A DNA stretch of 64,000 nt from Thermosynechococcaceae cyanobacterium MS004 (GCA_022402525.1 JAKRSB010000122.1:62001-126000); one strand, 5' to 3'. Counted from the stretch's first letter, positions 18,753 through 28,384 are shown. Numbers and translations: made by a program. Notes: generated by a model from the letters alone, not told the origin.

Positions 18753-18945
18753 GATGGTTCTCCTCAATCTTTGCATTGCAGGAGACACTTCTAAACCTGT
18801 CACCACAAGAGTATAAAAATCCCTGTGTCCGAATCTTTTTCTGTGTCTTACGTTACTTTTTAATTATAAGTCAAAAAATGTATTGCTGAGTATACATCCC
18901 AAGACATAGATCTACTCAATCTGAGTCTTATTCAGCTTCAGTCCA

Positions 18946-19971
18946 TTAGTCGCCCTGGGATAAAACCCCATCTTCAAAGCGATCGCCAACCTTGAGCCGC
19001 AGTCCATTGGCGAAGTCCCAGCCGCTCTGCTGCCGCTTACCAGCAAGCTGCACAGACTGCAACAGAAGTAACCCTTCCCCAGTTTTGACGACGGGCCCAT
19101 AGTTTTTTGCGACGAAAACAATACTTCCGTCGCTGAATTCATGGGGGGCAGCATCTAGCGCTGACGCTTCAGCAGAAACGGCCTGGATGTCTAGCGGGAG
19201 GCGATCTCGCCACGGAAGATCCAGCGGCACCGTTGCGAGAATCTTCAAGGATTGCTCCCGAAACTGGGCGGTACTGGGCGTAAAAGCACGGATTTGATTA
19301 TGGAGGGCGATCGCGGGAGTTGACCAGTGGATCAGAAAATCAGCCTTTTCCAGAAGGCGAGCATAGGAGGCAGCACCATCATCCTGAGGCTCTGGCTCTA
19401 TGGAACCTTGGTCAAGCTGCTGCAGAGTCTCTACTAGCAGCGTCGCAGAGACTTGCGCCAGCTTGCCCGCAAGGGTGGCGGTATTGTCCAATAGCTCCAC
19501 TGGAATCACCTGCTTAAGCAGCATGGGGCCAGTATCCATACCTGCATCCATCAGCATGGTGGTCACGCCCGTTTCGCGATCGCCGTGGTAAAGGCTCCAC
19601 TGAATGGGCGCAGCTCCCCGATAGCTGGGCAAGAGAGAGCCGTGGGCATTAATGCAGCCCAGGCGCGGCATTTCCAAAATTTCGGGGGACAGAATTTGGC
19701 CGTAGGCAACCACCACAAAGGCATCGGCCTGCTGCGATCGCAGTTCTGCCAAAACCTGAGCGTCTTTTTTGACCCTTGTGGGCTGCCAAATCGTGATGTC
19801 ATGGGCCAGTGCGGCCTGCTTTATAGGAGAAGGAATGAGTTGACTGCCCCGTCCACGTCGTTTGTCGGGCTGCGTTACCACCCCGATGACATCAAACAAA
19901 GGATCGGCGATCAGCTTTTCCAAAGAGGGAACTGCAAACTGTGGGGTTCCCCAAAAAATGAGCTTTAGCAT
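18946..19971 (-). CDS. fmt: Methionyl-tRNA formyltransferase
   Basis: Transfers formyl from 10-formyl-THF to initiator Met-tRNA. The start LKLIFWGTPQFAVPSLEKL is typical. The catalytic region GCINAHGSLLPSYRGAAPIQW carries the Asn and His, and TGVTTMLMDAGMDTGPML follows. 341 aa from the ATG at 19971; the longer frame upstream is not conserved. It is 43 bp downstream of the next minus-strand gene, probably in one operon. FolD in the same window supplies its formyl donor. Confidence 0.95.
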   Translation of the reverse strand: MLKLIFWGTPQFAVPSLEKLIADPLFDVIGVVTQPDKRRGRGSQLIPSPIKQAALAHDITIWQPTRVKKDAQVLAELRSQQADAFVVVAYGQILSPEILEMPRLGCINAHGSLLPSYRGAAPIQWSLYHGDRETGVTTMLMDAGMDTGPMLLKQVIPVELLDNTATLAGKLAQVSATLLVETLQQLDQGSIEPEPQDDGAASYARLLEKADFLIHWSTPAIALHNQIRAFTPSTAQFREQSLKILATVPLDLPWRDRLPLDIQAVSAEASALDAAPHEFSDGSIVFVAKNYGPVVKTGEGLLLLQSVQLAGKRQQSGWDFANGLRLKVGDRFEDGVLSQGD

Positions 19972-20014
19972 AGCGAATGGACAAAACCTGACTGACCTAA
20001 GCCTACTGGACAAA

Positions 20015-21745
20015 CTACTGGATGGGAAAAGACGGCGTCCCATTGTCCCCTGGGTTCTCAACGCCCCCTGGCGTTGTCTGCGGCAGCGGCGCGGACTGAT
20101 TAGACGAGGGCGGGCTTGCAGAAGGTGGATTAGTTGAAGATGGATTGATTGAAGATGGATTGGTTGAAGACTGGCCAGAGGCAGAAGGAGAAGCCAGCGG
20201 CTTGCTCAAGACTGGCCTAGAAATAGAAGGCTGCTCAGCCAGATTAACTTCAGTCAGCTGGATGAATTTTTCAACCCTAGTGAGGGTGGCCACACTGCCT
20301 TTAGCCTGCTGCTGTGCCCAGGCGATCGCCCTTTCCTTTGACCCCCGCGATCGCCTCAGGAGGGCACCCCACACCACTGCATCCGGTTCTCCTGGCATCA
20401 CCTTGAGTACCGTATCAATGCGGCTCCCCAGTCGTCCAGAATCAGACAACAGCATTTCCTGAAGTTCTGTATGCAGGGTGCGGTCTGACTGCAGCACATC
20501 TAGCCCTGCGCTCCAAGACCCGTTGATGAGATACCCCATAACTCGCTGCACCCCACTCGCAGAGGGTTGAGCCGCCTGAGCCTGCGTCACCCGCGCATGA
20601 AGCTGAATTAAATCAAGCTGCCCCTGCGCGCTCAGACTCCAGCGCTGGGCATTCTCTTGCTTTACCTGGCTCAACATCTTTTGGGCGGGAGTCCAGAGGC
20701 CACTGCGAGCTAGGGCGAGAGCGTCTGCATAGCCAGGGGCATTCAGTGCAGGTTCATTGAGGAGAATCGGCCGAAGCTGCGCGGCAGCGCCATTGGATGA
20801 CTGGATCTGATAGACCTGATACTGCGGCTCCAGTCCCACAAGCTGATTGAGCACCAGCTCAGGCTCTTGGTTGCCTGTCACCTGCTGCCACTGGGGCACC
20901 TCCCCCGGTGGGCTAGCCCAGTTGAGCATCAGCGCAAGCTGCTCACGAAAGGGGTTGAAGTAATAAACCTGTCCATAGGTTGAAACGCTGCTGCCTTGGG
21001 TCTGTAAACCCACGAGCCGGAGCCAGACGCCAGGTTGAGGAGCCTGGTCATAAATTTCGCTTTGGGTGAGTGGCAGAGACTGGTCTGAACCGAGGGAAAT
21101 GAGCGGATTTTTTTCGAGGGCACGCAGGTCATGTTCCGATGGACCTTGGGTGGTAATGGTCTGAGTAAGCCGGAAGTAGGGGTCACCCTGAAAGATCCGA
21201 ATCGCCAAGGGAAGCTGGAGCGCACGGTAAACGCGGAGCTGATAAATACTGCGGCAGGGCTCCTGGCAGGACTGGGTCGAGTTTTGCTTGAGGACAGGAA
21301 TTGCAATATTTCCGGCGCTACCAAGGTTGCGCCGGAAAGTAAAGTCTGTTTTGAGGACGATGGGCTGTCCGGTGGAAAAGCCTTCTGCCTGGAGCGCTGC
21401 CTGAATTTTGGAGAGCCTGAGGGGCTGGTCTGCTTGGGCAGCACGCGATGGACTGCGCTCCAGTATGCCGCCTCGATCTAGCAAAAAGGCAACATCGGGG
21501 TTGATGAGGTATTCCAGGCTCAGCCAGAGCAACCCTGCGATCGCCACAAAGCTTCCCAACATCAGGAGTCTCGCCAGTCGCAGTCCAGCCTTTCCGGTCA
21601 ACCTGGGCTGAGCGCGAGGGCTTGGCTGATGGGTAAATTGGGAACGGCCAGGCGGAGAGTGAACAGACTGCGAACGATCAGGAAGGGGAACGTACACAGC
21701 TTTTCCCTGCCGTACTTCCCGATGCAGCTTTCGACGTGAACTCAC
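20015..21745 (-). CDS. Large conserved-looking unknown protein with one TM helix
   Basis: 576 aa. A basic N-terminus (SSRRKLHREVRQGKAVYVPLPDRS) precedes a single hydrophobic segment near residues 60-80 (LGSFVAIAGLLWLSLEYLI). A large soluble domain follows, probably periplasmic or luminal, with YFNPFREQLALMLNWASPPG and a helical TPR-like stretch (GLWTPAQKMLSQVKQENAQRW). The C-terminus is a Ser/Pro/Asn-rich low-complexity tail with 15-bp repeats encoding NPSS(I/T) units at 20121-20165. I do not recognise a named family. It is upstream of fmt on the same strand. Confidence 0.7.
   Translation of the reverse strand: MSSRRKLHREVRQGKAVYVPLPDRSQSVHSPPGRSQFTHQPSPRAQPRLTGKAGLRLARLLMLGSFVAIAGLLWLSLEYLINPDVAFLLDRGGILERSPSRAAQADQPLRLSKIQAALQAEGFSTGQPIVLKTDFTFRRNLGSAGNIAIPVLKQNSTQSCQEPCRSIYQLRVYRALQLPLAIRIFQGDPYFRLTQTITTQGPSEHDLRALEKNPLISLGSDQSLPLTQSEIYDQAPQPGVWLRLVGLQTQGSSVSTYGQVYYFNPFREQLALMLNWASPPGEVPQWQQVTGNQEPELVLNQLVGLEPQYQVYQIQSSNGAAAQLRPILLNEPALNAPGYADALALARSGLWTPAQKMLSQVKQENAQRWSLSAQGQLDLIQLHARVTQAQAAQPSASGVQRVMGYLINGSWSAGLDVLQSDRTLHTELQEMLLSDSGRLGSRIDTVLKVMPGEPDAVVWGALLRRSRGSKERAIAWAQQQAKGSVATLTRVEKFIQLTEVNLAEQPSISRPVLSKPLASPSASGQSSTNPSSINPSSTNPPSASPPSSNQSAPLPQTTPGGVENPGDNGTPSFPIQ
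20121..20170. repeat. 15-bp tandem repeat in the 576-aa gene
   Basis: Units GAAGGTGGATTAGTT, GAAGATGGATTGATT, GAAGATGGATTGGTT and a partial fourth (plus strand, 20121-20174). They encode NPSS-type repeats in the low-complexity tail. Confidence 0.88.
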
Positions 21746-21858
21746 GGACGACCTTTGCCAAGGGACGGCGAATTAAGGTTGGCGGATTGAAATGAATGGG
21801 CGGCAGGTGAATGGGCCGCAGATAGATAAGCTTCAGGTCAAAAAGCTTCAGAAAAGTC

Positions 21859-22191
21859 TCAGATGCGTTTTTGAAAATCTTCAAGCAGATCGATCAAATT
21901 CACTTGACTTTGCATGGGCATTAGCTCAGACAATGGCAGCTCACGCTTTCCACCGCCGAGGGGAACCTGCAGGCTAGATAAAACCTGCATCACCTGCTGT
22001 TCGTTAATGGTGGACTCAAAAAGCAGCGGAGCGAGCTGCTCTGCCAAGGCAACATCAAGGTGCGCTTCGCTGAGGTAGAGGTGCCATTTTGCAACGTCAA
22101 TGTAGATATTTTTCCCAATTTCTGCGATTAAACCTTCACGATCTGTGGAGGAAAGAGTATTGCTCACGGAGACACTGCCTCTTGAATTCAA
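21859..22191 (-). CDS. DUF3181-family protein
   Basis: A 110-aa soluble protein. The stretch EIGKNIYIDVAKWHLYLSEAHLDVALAEQLAPLL (read in parts) matches the cyanobacterial DUF3181 family; function unknown. The C-terminus (LSELMPMQSQVNLIDLLEDFQKRI) is helical. It is followed by the 576-aa gene on the same strand after ~110 bp. Confidence 0.78.
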   Translation of the reverse strand: MNSRGSVSVSNTLSSTDREGLIAEIGKNIYIDVAKWHLYLSEAHLDVALAEQLAPLLFESTINEQQVMQVLSSLQVPLGGGKRELPLSELMPMQSQVNLIDLLEDFQKRI

Positions 22192-22278
22192 CTGTGGGCT
22201 TTGAATGGGTTGTAGACGGAGATTTCAATGGATTCTGAAAGGGCACAAAGCCTAGGGAGCAAAGGCACCAGCAAAACA

Positions 22279-22554
22279 TTAGGATGCTTTTCCAGAAGTG
22301 CTGTTATCTCCATCGGAGCGGCTATAGTCTGCGATCGCAAAAATATACAGCCCGTGCAGGAACAAAACTCCAGCCCAGATGCCCGTCATCCAAGGCGTCC
22401 AGACCCAAGCCTGATTTTCGAGAATCCTAAAAAACCACGCCCCAGAGTTCAGGGTGAGAGCCAGCGCCACATGCACGGCAAAATTCATGCGATCGTCAAG
22501 ACGACGATATTCAGGATCGTTGCGATCGGGTTCACGGGGCCAACGCGGCGGCAT
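22279..22554 (-). CDS. 2TM-domain membrane protein
   Basis: A 91-aa protein with a charged N-terminus (PPRWPREPDRNDPEYRRLDDR) then two hydrophobic helices (FAVHVALALTLNSGAWFF; TPWMTGIWAGVLFLHGLYIF), the 2TM domain layout. Function unknown; small proteins of this form are common in cyanobacteria. Confidence 0.75.
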   Translation of the reverse strand: MPPRWPREPDRNDPEYRRLDDRMNFAVHVALALTLNSGAWFFRILENQAWVWTPWMTGIWAGVLFLHGLYIFAIADYSRSDGDNSTSGKAS

Positions 22555-22695
22555 GGAGAATACCTAAAGTGGGGAAAATAGATTCTGGATCTAAAGAGTG
22601 CAGAGCAGAAGTCTGAATAGTTCTATCCTAGTCCAGACAAAGCGGGGAATCCAGACACAGATACAAATCCAGACGGAACGAGCTGCACGGGCTTT

Positions 22696-23703
22696 CTAGG
22701 CTAGTCTCTGCTGAATGGCTTGACGAAGATTTCCCTGGCAGGACTCCAAATGATGTTCTCCCGTTGCGGCATCTAGCCCTGTCCAGTGCATCAAGAGCGC
22801 GAGCTTTACCCGACGGTTACTCTTGTCCAGTAGCGATGCCGCATCCTCTCGACTGAGATCCGTCAGGTCTTGAATCATTCGTACCGCACGGTCGTAGAGT
22901 TTTTGGTTGGTGACGGCCACATCGACCATGCGGTTGCCATAGACCTTCCCTAAAAGCACCATCGTCCCGGTTGAGAGAATATTGAGGGCGAGCTTTGTGA
23001 CCGTTCCAGCCTTGAGACGAGTCGAGCCGGCCAAAAGTTCAGGGCCGACCAGCAGGCGAATGTCCACATCCACATCCACTCCAACCTGCTCTGCAGGTAC
23101 ACAGGCCATAAAGATCGTGGTTGCACCCTGCTGCCGAGCCGCCTGGATTGCCCCCAGCACGTAGGGCGTAGTTCCCCCGGCTGTAATGCCCACCACCACG
23201 TCTTTTGAGGTGATTTTATGATCGATAATCGCCCTTGCCCCATCCTCTGGCCGATCTTCTAAGGCCTCTGAGCTGCGGAGGAGGGCTGGTGCGCCCCCGG
23301 CTAAAATGCCCTGCACTAGCTCTGGGGGGGTGCAAAAGGTGGGCGGGCATTCCGCCGCATCCAGTACCCCCAAGCGTCCGCTGGTACCCGCTCCGATATA
23401 AAACAGCCGCCCACCCTGCCGCAGCGCCGCCGCCGTTTTCTCTAGGGCAAGGGCTAAGTCTGCACGTGCCCCTGCGATCGCGCTAAGGAGCTTTGCATCT
23501 TCACGGTTAAATAAATCAACAATTTCGAGGGGAGAAAGCTGATCGAGGGTTTGGCTTTCGGGGTTCGCCTGCTCTGTGAGCAAGTGCCCCCGCTCTTGCA
23601 CAGCGCTAAATTCTGCGCCTAGCTGCCTATCTTGCTCCGTATTTAATGCCCTGTCCAATTCGGGATCTAATTCGGGATCTAATTCTGCTGAACTGCCGCT
23701 CAA
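22696..23703 (-). CDS. murQ: N-acetylmuramic acid 6-phosphate etherase
   Basis: Cleaves the lactyl ether of MurNAc-6-P to GlcNAc-6-P and lactate in peptidoglycan recycling. A SIS-domain enzyme: QERGHLLTEQANP at the start of the core, GRLFYIGAGTSGRLGVLDAAECPPTF (in parts), AGGAPALLRSSEALED and MVDVAVTNQKLYDRAVRMI. From TTG at 23703 it is 335 aa; a GTG at 23601 gives 301 aa, nearer the family norm. The extra N-terminal part contains ELDP repeats from 12-bp units, so the shorter start, or an extended variant, is possible. Confidence 0.92.
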   Translation of the reverse strand: MSGSSAELDPELDPELDRALNTEQDRQLGAEFSAVQERGHLLTEQANPESQTLDQLSPLEIVDLFNREDAKLLSAIAGARADLALALEKTAAALRQGGRLFYIGAGTSGRLGVLDAAECPPTFCTPPELVQGILAGGAPALLRSSEALEDRPEDGARAIIDHKITSKDVVVGITAGGTTPYVLGAIQAARQQGATTIFMACVPAEQVGVDVDVDIRLLVGPELLAGSTRLKAGTVTKLALNILSTGTMVLLGKVYGNRMVDVAVTNQKLYDRAVRMIQDLTDLSREDAASLLDKSNRRVKLALLMHWTGLDAATGEHHLESCQGNLRQAIQQRLA

Positions 23704-23816
23704 GGCTCTATCCGCCCTATTCTCAACATCTTTCCTACGGTATCACTCAGGCTGTCGAGTTGACGCGAGAAAGTCTGGGTCCAAGAAGGTCTGGATACGA
23801 GAAAGCCAGCGCGACA

Positions 23817-24086
23817 TTAATCTTCAATCTCAGCGCCTTCCGCCATAGCCTGCTGCATTAGCTTCGGCCACAGGAGCAAAAAGAAGCCCATCCACGCCCC
23901 AATGGGTAGCGCCACCAATGCCGTTACCCAAACCCGATGCAGCAGCAGCCAGCTTCCGCCCGTCACGGTGATGCCCGTCAGCACAATAGACCAGGGCTGA
24001 CACCACCAGGGTTTATGCTTCCAGGGGCTTTCTAGGGCAGCGGAAACACTAGAAGAAGGGACAACTTCGGGCGTGGGAGAGGCCAT
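23817..24086 (-). CDS. Small two-helix membrane protein (DUF6737-like)
   Basis: An 89-aa protein with a hydrophilic N-terminus, the block KPWWCQPWSIVLTG and two hydrophobic helices (VLTGITVTGGSWLLL; WVTALVALPIGAWMGFFLLL). I believe this is the cyanobacterial DUF6737 group, from memory of its W-W-x-Q-P-W-S pattern. Function unknown. It lies 8 bp after ndhM on the same strand, so the two are likely co-transcribed. Confidence 0.68.
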   Translation of the reverse strand: MASPTPEVVPSSSVSAALESPWKHKPWWCQPWSIVLTGITVTGGSWLLLHRVWVTALVALPIGAWMGFFLLLWPKLMQQAMAEGAEIED

Positions 24087-24094
24087 CGGATCGC

Positions 24095-24454
24095 CTAGGA
24101 TGAAGTGCTAGAGGTAGATTTAGACGGCACCACCTGGGGTAAACCCATGCTGTAGTTCAGCACGCGGGCGTTGAGGTTATAGCCAATCACGCCCTTTTGT
24201 AAAAGCGATCGCACAAAATGCTCTAGATCAGACCCAATCCGCCGGAGATTATAGTCGGTTAGGTCTTCGCCGCTAGAGGCTTCCACCAGTTCATCAAACT
24301 TTTGATAGACCTGCTGGAGCACATCTTCGCTCCACACCAGTTCATTATCAGGGTCAACATCCAAAGTCAGAACCGTATCGCTAGGGACAAGCTGGTTGTC
24401 TTCAACCTCAGCCGTAAAGATATGGATATGTCGAGTGGTGGACTTGAGTAACAT
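24095..24454 (-). CDS. ndhM: NDH-1 subunit NdhM
   Basis: A peripheral subunit of the cyanobacterial/plastid NDH-1 complex that helps form the ferredoxin-docking module. The 119-aa product carries the conserved stretches [35 protein letters not shown] and [21 protein letters not shown] short Ser/Thr-rich tail ends it. It presumably serves all NDH-1 forms, including the NDH-1MS complex encoded at 9-14.7 kb. Confidence 0.94.
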   Translation of the reverse strand: MLLKSTTRHIHIFTAEVEDNQLVPSDTVLTLDVDPDNELVWSEDVLQQVYQKFDELVEASSGEDLTDYNLRRIGSDLEHFVRSLLQKGVIGYNLNARVLNYSMGLPQVVPSKSTSSTSS

Positions 24455-24548
24455 GGCGATGCATCAGCAGGATGTTCAGTATTGTAAACCTTTCCGCTGG
24501 ATTGAGGAGAACAAAAGCGTGATAGCAGGTTTTTGACCAGCGGTCAGC

Positions 24549-24611
24549 ATGGGTGCAGACTGGGTGGGTGCAGACTGGGTGGGTGCAGATTGGGTATGTG
24601 CAGATTGGGTG
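24549..24611. repeat. 15-bp tandem repeat upstream of ndhM
   Basis: Four 15-bp units built on GGGTGCAGACTGGGT, decaying to the right (ATGTGCAGATTGGGT). There are no spacers of differing sequence, so it is not a CRISPR array. Confidence 0.88.
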
Positions 24612-24775
24612 CAAATAATGTCCCGGAAATCATGTATACATCTATTAAGGAAAGATGTAAGGAAGCAAGAAGGGCGATCGCTGACTGGCATCCTAGTAGC
24701 ACCTAAAAGTAAAGCCTAAAAAGATTCAAAGCACACTCAAGTCGCACTCAGGTCACACAAACAGTTTCGCCCATT

Positions 24776-24820
24776 GTTATGTAGCCCATGTTATGTAGCC
24801 CATGTTATGTAGCCCATGTT
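24776..24820. repeat. 14-bp tandem repeat in the ndhM-phosphatase gap
   Basis: Three units TTATGTAGCCCATG in tandem. The rest of the 24455-24859 gap contains this repeat, the 15-bp repeat before it and no gene. Confidence 0.88.
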
Positions 24821-24859
24821 TATCCAGTTGATGCCAATCCACGCTAGGGTGAAGCGTTC

Positions 24860-25534
24860 ATGGACATTGTAATGATCCGCCATGCTGAGTCTGTGGGCAA
24901 TCGCGAGTACCGGATTCAGGGACGGGCGGACTATTTACTTTCTGAGCAGGGCGTAGAGCAAGCCCATGCCCTGGGCCAGTTTTTAGTCACGCAGCGCCCT
25001 AAGCCAACCCATATCTATACCAGCCCCCTGACCCGCGCTGTACATACTGCCGAAATTTTGCGCGACTACTGGGCAACGCGTGAATCTGTGGCTCAAGTCA
25101 CCCTATTCCCCGGTCTGCAAGAAGTTAAAAATGGCGTTTTGGACGGGCTGACTTGGGCAGAGGCCCAAGCCAAATACCCGGAACTCTGCGCCGCCCTCGT
25201 GGCGTCTACAGACTGGGTTCCTATTCCGGGCGCAGAAAGTCTCAAAGCCTGCCGCGATCGCGCGGATCAGGTTATTCAATCGCTTCTAGAAACCCATCAA
25301 AATAGGGACTGTCTTTGGCTCGTGAGCCACGGAGGTTTTTTGCAGTATTTGGTATGTGCCTTACTGGGGAGCGATCACACTTGGGGGCTGTCCATTCCGC
25401 CCACCGCGCGCTTTGAGTTTGCCCTAGAACAAAACCAGTGGAATACAACCAGCCAAAATCGCCACAATGCGCTGCTCTGGAAGATTCGCTGCTTTAATGA
25501 GGTCTGCCACCTCAAGCAGCCTGAGCTGCAATAG
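24860..25534 (+). CDS. Histidine phosphatase family protein
   Basis: A phosphoglycerate-mutase-like phosphatase of 224 aa. The catalytic motif is IRHAESVGN at the N-terminus (His8), with YTSPLTRAVHTAEIL, a catalytic acid in LQEVKNGVLDG and the second His in WLVSHGGFLQYL. Substrate unknown; no mutase-specific insert is obvious. It stands alone, followed 150 bp later by the AmpG-like gene on the same strand. Confidence 0.88.
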   Translation: MDIVMIRHAESVGNREYRIQGRADYLLSEQGVEQAHALGQFLVTQRPKPTHIYTSPLTRAVHTAEILRDYWATRESVAQVTLFPGLQEVKNGVLDGLTWAEAQAKYPELCAALVASTDWVPIPGAESLKACRDRADQVIQSLLETHQNRDCLWLVSHGGFLQYLVCALLGSDHTWGLSIPPTARFEFALEQNQWNTTSQNRHNALLWKIRCFNEVCHLKQPELQ

Positions 25535-25684
25535 CTGAGCAGATTGGTCGCAGCCGTGACCGTCAGCGATCCAATCAACCCATCAATCTCAGCGGTTCTT
25601 ACTGTGATACCCTCCTTTGTGGCGATCTCTGAGGTAATTCCTCGGTAATGGCCCTTCCGTGATAACCCCCGTCCTCGACACCCT

Positions 25685-27067
25685 GTGAAAAAAGCCCCTT
25701 CCGTTCTTCAAGTGTTCGGTAGCCGCAAAATGGCCGCCATTTTGTCCCTAGGTCTGCTGTCTGGTTTACCCTTTGCCCTCACGGACGATGCCTTTCGCGC
25801 CTGGATGTCTAAGGTAGACCTAGACCTGTCCACCATTGGCTGGTTTAGTTTGGTGGGGCTGCCCTATTCCCTGAAATTTTTCTGGTCGCCCGTTCTGGAC
25901 CGCTATGTGCCGCCCTTTCTTGGGCGGCGGCGAGGCTGGATGCTGGTGGCGCAGATAGGCTTAGTTGCAGCAATTGTGGCGATCGCCTTTCAGATGTCCC
26001 TCATTCCAGGGTTGGCGGGCGCACAGCGCACCCTCTGGCTCCAGATTTTGGCCGCAACGGCTATGGTGACGGTCTTTTTGAGCGCCACTCAAGATATTGC
26101 CATTGATGCTTACCGCACCGATGTTTTAGAGGAGCGTGAGACTGGCGCAGGGGCGTCTCTGTATATCTTGGGCTATCGAGTCGCCATGCTCTTAACCGGA
26201 TGGGTAGCCTTCAACCTTTCTGATCGAGTGGGCTGGAGTTGGGTCTATGTTCTGATGGCGGGACTCATGGCCATTGGCTCCTTCACTTCCTTTTGGGCAC
26301 CGGAGCCCACCCGTGACGAGCGTCCCCCCGAAACCTTTAGGCAGGCGGTGGTGCAGCCCTTTTTAGAATTTTTCCGGCGCTTGGGCTGGAAGCCCGCCAT
26401 CTATGCGCTGCTGTTCATTATTTTGTTTCGCCTAGGTGATGCCATGGTGGCAAAGCTGGCGGTGCCGTTTTTGGGCGGAAAGGGTATTGGCTTTAGCGAT
26501 GCGGATATTGGCAACATCCGTCAGGGGATGGGGCTGGTGGCCACCATCGTAGGGACGCTGATGGGCGGTGCAGCCCTCAGCAAGCTTGGCGTTAACCGAT
26601 CACTCTGGCTGTTTGGCAGCCTTCAGGCCATTAGCAACGTGGGCTACTACATTCTGGCGATCGCGGGGAAGAGCTATCTCACCATGGTGATTGCCATTAA
26701 TGTGGAGAACTTTTGCAGTGGTCTTGGCACCGCAGGCTTTGTAGGCTTCTTGATGACCCTCTGCAATGCGCGCTTCTCGGCCACCCAGTTTGCCCTACTG
26801 TCGAGCCTAATGGCGGTGGGGCGAGATTTGTTGGCAGGGCCTGCAAGCGGCATCTTGGCACAGCAAGTGCAGGTCTGGATGAATACAAATCCAGCATTGA
26901 GCAATAACCTTTACCTCGCAGGCGCAACGGGCCAGGGCTGGCCGCTATTTTTTCTCATAACGCTTTTGGCGGCGCTACCGGGACTGCTGCTGCTGCCAAT
27001 TTTTGCACCCTGGAATGCAAAGCCAGCAACGGAAATGCCGCGCCCTGGCCTTGATGACCTCCTCTAA
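25685..27067 (+). CDS. ampG: AmpG-like MFS permease (muropeptide transporter family)
   Basis: A 460-aa major-facilitator protein with about 12 hydrophobic helices. The N-terminal half shows LSGLPFALTDDAFRAWM, FWSPVLDRYVPPFLGRRRGW and ATQDIAIDAYRTDVL, all characteristic of AmpG, which imports anhydro-muropeptides from the periplasm. The GTG start at 25685 is the first in frame. With murQ (22.7 kb) and murG (27.3 kb) nearby, a role in wall recycling is plausible, but the genes are not in one operon. Transport substrate is inferred from family only. Confidence 0.82.
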   Translation: MKKAPSVLQVFGSRKMAAILSLGLLSGLPFALTDDAFRAWMSKVDLDLSTIGWFSLVGLPYSLKFFWSPVLDRYVPPFLGRRRGWMLVAQIGLVAAIVAIAFQMSLIPGLAGAQRTLWLQILAATAMVTVFLSATQDIAIDAYRTDVLEERETGAGASLYILGYRVAMLLTGWVAFNLSDRVGWSWVYVLMAGLMAIGSFTSFWAPEPTRDERPPETFRQAVVQPFLEFFRRLGWKPAIYALLFIILFRLGDAMVAKLAVPFLGGKGIGFSDADIGNIRQGMGLVATIVGTLMGGAALSKLGVNRSLWLFGSLQAISNVGYYILAIAGKSYLTMVIAINVENFCSGLGTAGFVGFLMTLCNARFSATQFALLSSLMAVGRDLLAGPASGILAQQVQVWMNTNPALSNNLYLAGATGQGWPLFFLITLLAALPGLLLLPIFAPWNAKPATEMPRPGLDDLL

Positions 27068-27286
27068 CCAGATCGGAGAAGACTTCAAGCTAGTAGATGC
27101 GCCAAATCGGCGCTGAATTTAGTTGCTGAATATTAGAGTTGTTGCCTTATAAAACAGAAAATGGCTGAAAGCCTCTCTATGTATAGGTTTCAAGCATTTT
27201 TGGCAAAATTGGCTATAACCCATACGGTATAAGGCTTTTAGCGATTTTGAGAATTAAAAAGCAACAGGTCTATTTAGTTGCTGAAT

Positions 27287-28384
27287 TCACGGCTGAATTT
27301 GTTGCTGCACGAGCTGAGCACACTGCACATTGCTATCGGGCACCGCAAGGCGTCGGGCATTCTCGGCCATTTTGGCAAGCTTGCTGGGCGATCGCACAAG
27401 CTCTAGCACCAGTGAGGCTAAGTCTTCTGCGGTGAGTTCGGCTTCACGGTAGGCATAGGCCGCCCCCCCGTCAATAAAGACCTTGGCGTTGAAGTATTGA
27501 TGATCTTCTGCTGCGTAGGGGTAGGGCACCAGGATAGAGGGGGTGCCCGTTATGGCCAGTTCTGTCAGGGATCCGGCTCCAGAACGACTCACGGCAAAAT
27601 TAGCCCGCTGGAGTAGCCCTGCCATATTGTCGAAAAAAGGACGCTCCAGGTAGTGCGGATGGGTAACAGTGCCAGCCTCTGGATCGCGATCGCCCGTGAG
27701 ATGGACAATCCAAAGGCCAGCTTCCAGCCAGGTATCGGCACAGGTGCGCACCAGTCGGTTCAGCGCCCTCGCCCCCTGACTGCCGCCCATCACCACCAGC
27801 ACAAACGCATCGTCAGGAATCGTAACCCCCAAGTCCACCGCACTCTCCTGGGAAAATGCCTTGCGGACGGGGGTGCCCACCACCTGCACAGGAACCCCCG
27901 GCAGGGCAGACTTTGCCACCGCAAATCCCAGCGCCACCGCGCTGCACCACCGACTTAAAAACCGCGTGACTTTACCCGGAATGGCGTTCGATTCATGAAG
28001 GACACTGGGAAGACCCAGCGATCGCGCAGCTAAAATTGCCGGAGCCGCAATATAGCCCCCCGTGGTTAATACCCCCTGAAACTGACCACGCTTGAGCAAC
28101 TGCCGAGTCTGCCAGAGGGACAGAACAAACTTACCCAACACCGCCAAAGTTTTGAACCCCAGCTTTGTCTGAAATCCCTCCACCGGAATGATATGCAGCG
28201 GATATTGCTTGGGCACCAACTGCGTCTCCAGCCGATCGCGCACCCCCAGCCACTCAATGCGGTAGCCATTCTGCTCCAGTACCTCAGCAATGGCGATCGC
28301 TGGAAATAGGTGCCCCCCCGTTCCACTCGCAGCAACCAGTAGCCGAACGGATGCGGACGGGTTAGGCTGAAGGTCAGAATTCAT
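27287..28384 (-). CDS. murG: UDP-GlcNAc:lipid I N-acetylglucosaminyltransferase MurG
   Basis: Makes lipid II from lipid I at the inner face of the plasma membrane. GT28-type marks: VAASGTGGHLFPAIAIAEVL at the N-terminus, TTGGYIAAPAILAARSLGLP, VVMGGSQGARALNRL and RSGAGSLTELAITGTPSILVPYP (in parts). ATG at 28384 follows a GGAGAG ribosome site and gives 365 aa; the longer frame is not conserved. Confidence 0.95.
   Translation of the reverse strand: MNSDLQPNPSASVRLLVAASGTGGHLFPAIAIAEVLEQNGYRIEWLGVRDRLETQLVPKQYPLHIIPVEGFQTKLGFKTLAVLGKFVLSLWQTRQLLKRGQFQGVLTTGGYIAAPAILAARSLGLPSVLHESNAIPGKVTRFLSRWCSAVALGFAVAKSALPGVPVQVVGTPVRKAFSQESAVDLGVTIPDDAFVLVVMGGSQGARALNRLVRTCADTWLEAGLWIVHLTGDRDPEAGTVTHPHYLERPFFDNMAGLLQRANFAVSRSGAGSLTELAITGTPSILVPYPYAAEDHQYFNAKVFIDGGAAYAYREAELTAEDLASLVLELVRSPSKLAKMAENARRLAVPDSNVQCAQLVQQQIQP

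Noticed and set aside
22228-22581. 117-codon plus-strand ORF opposite the 2TM gene
   Set aside because: It is antisense to a better-supported membrane-protein gene and has no recognisable motif.
24549-24611. Regular direct repeats that might be a CRISPR array
   Set aside because: Units are 15 bp and directly adjacent with no unique spacers, and no cas genes occur; it is a minisatellite.
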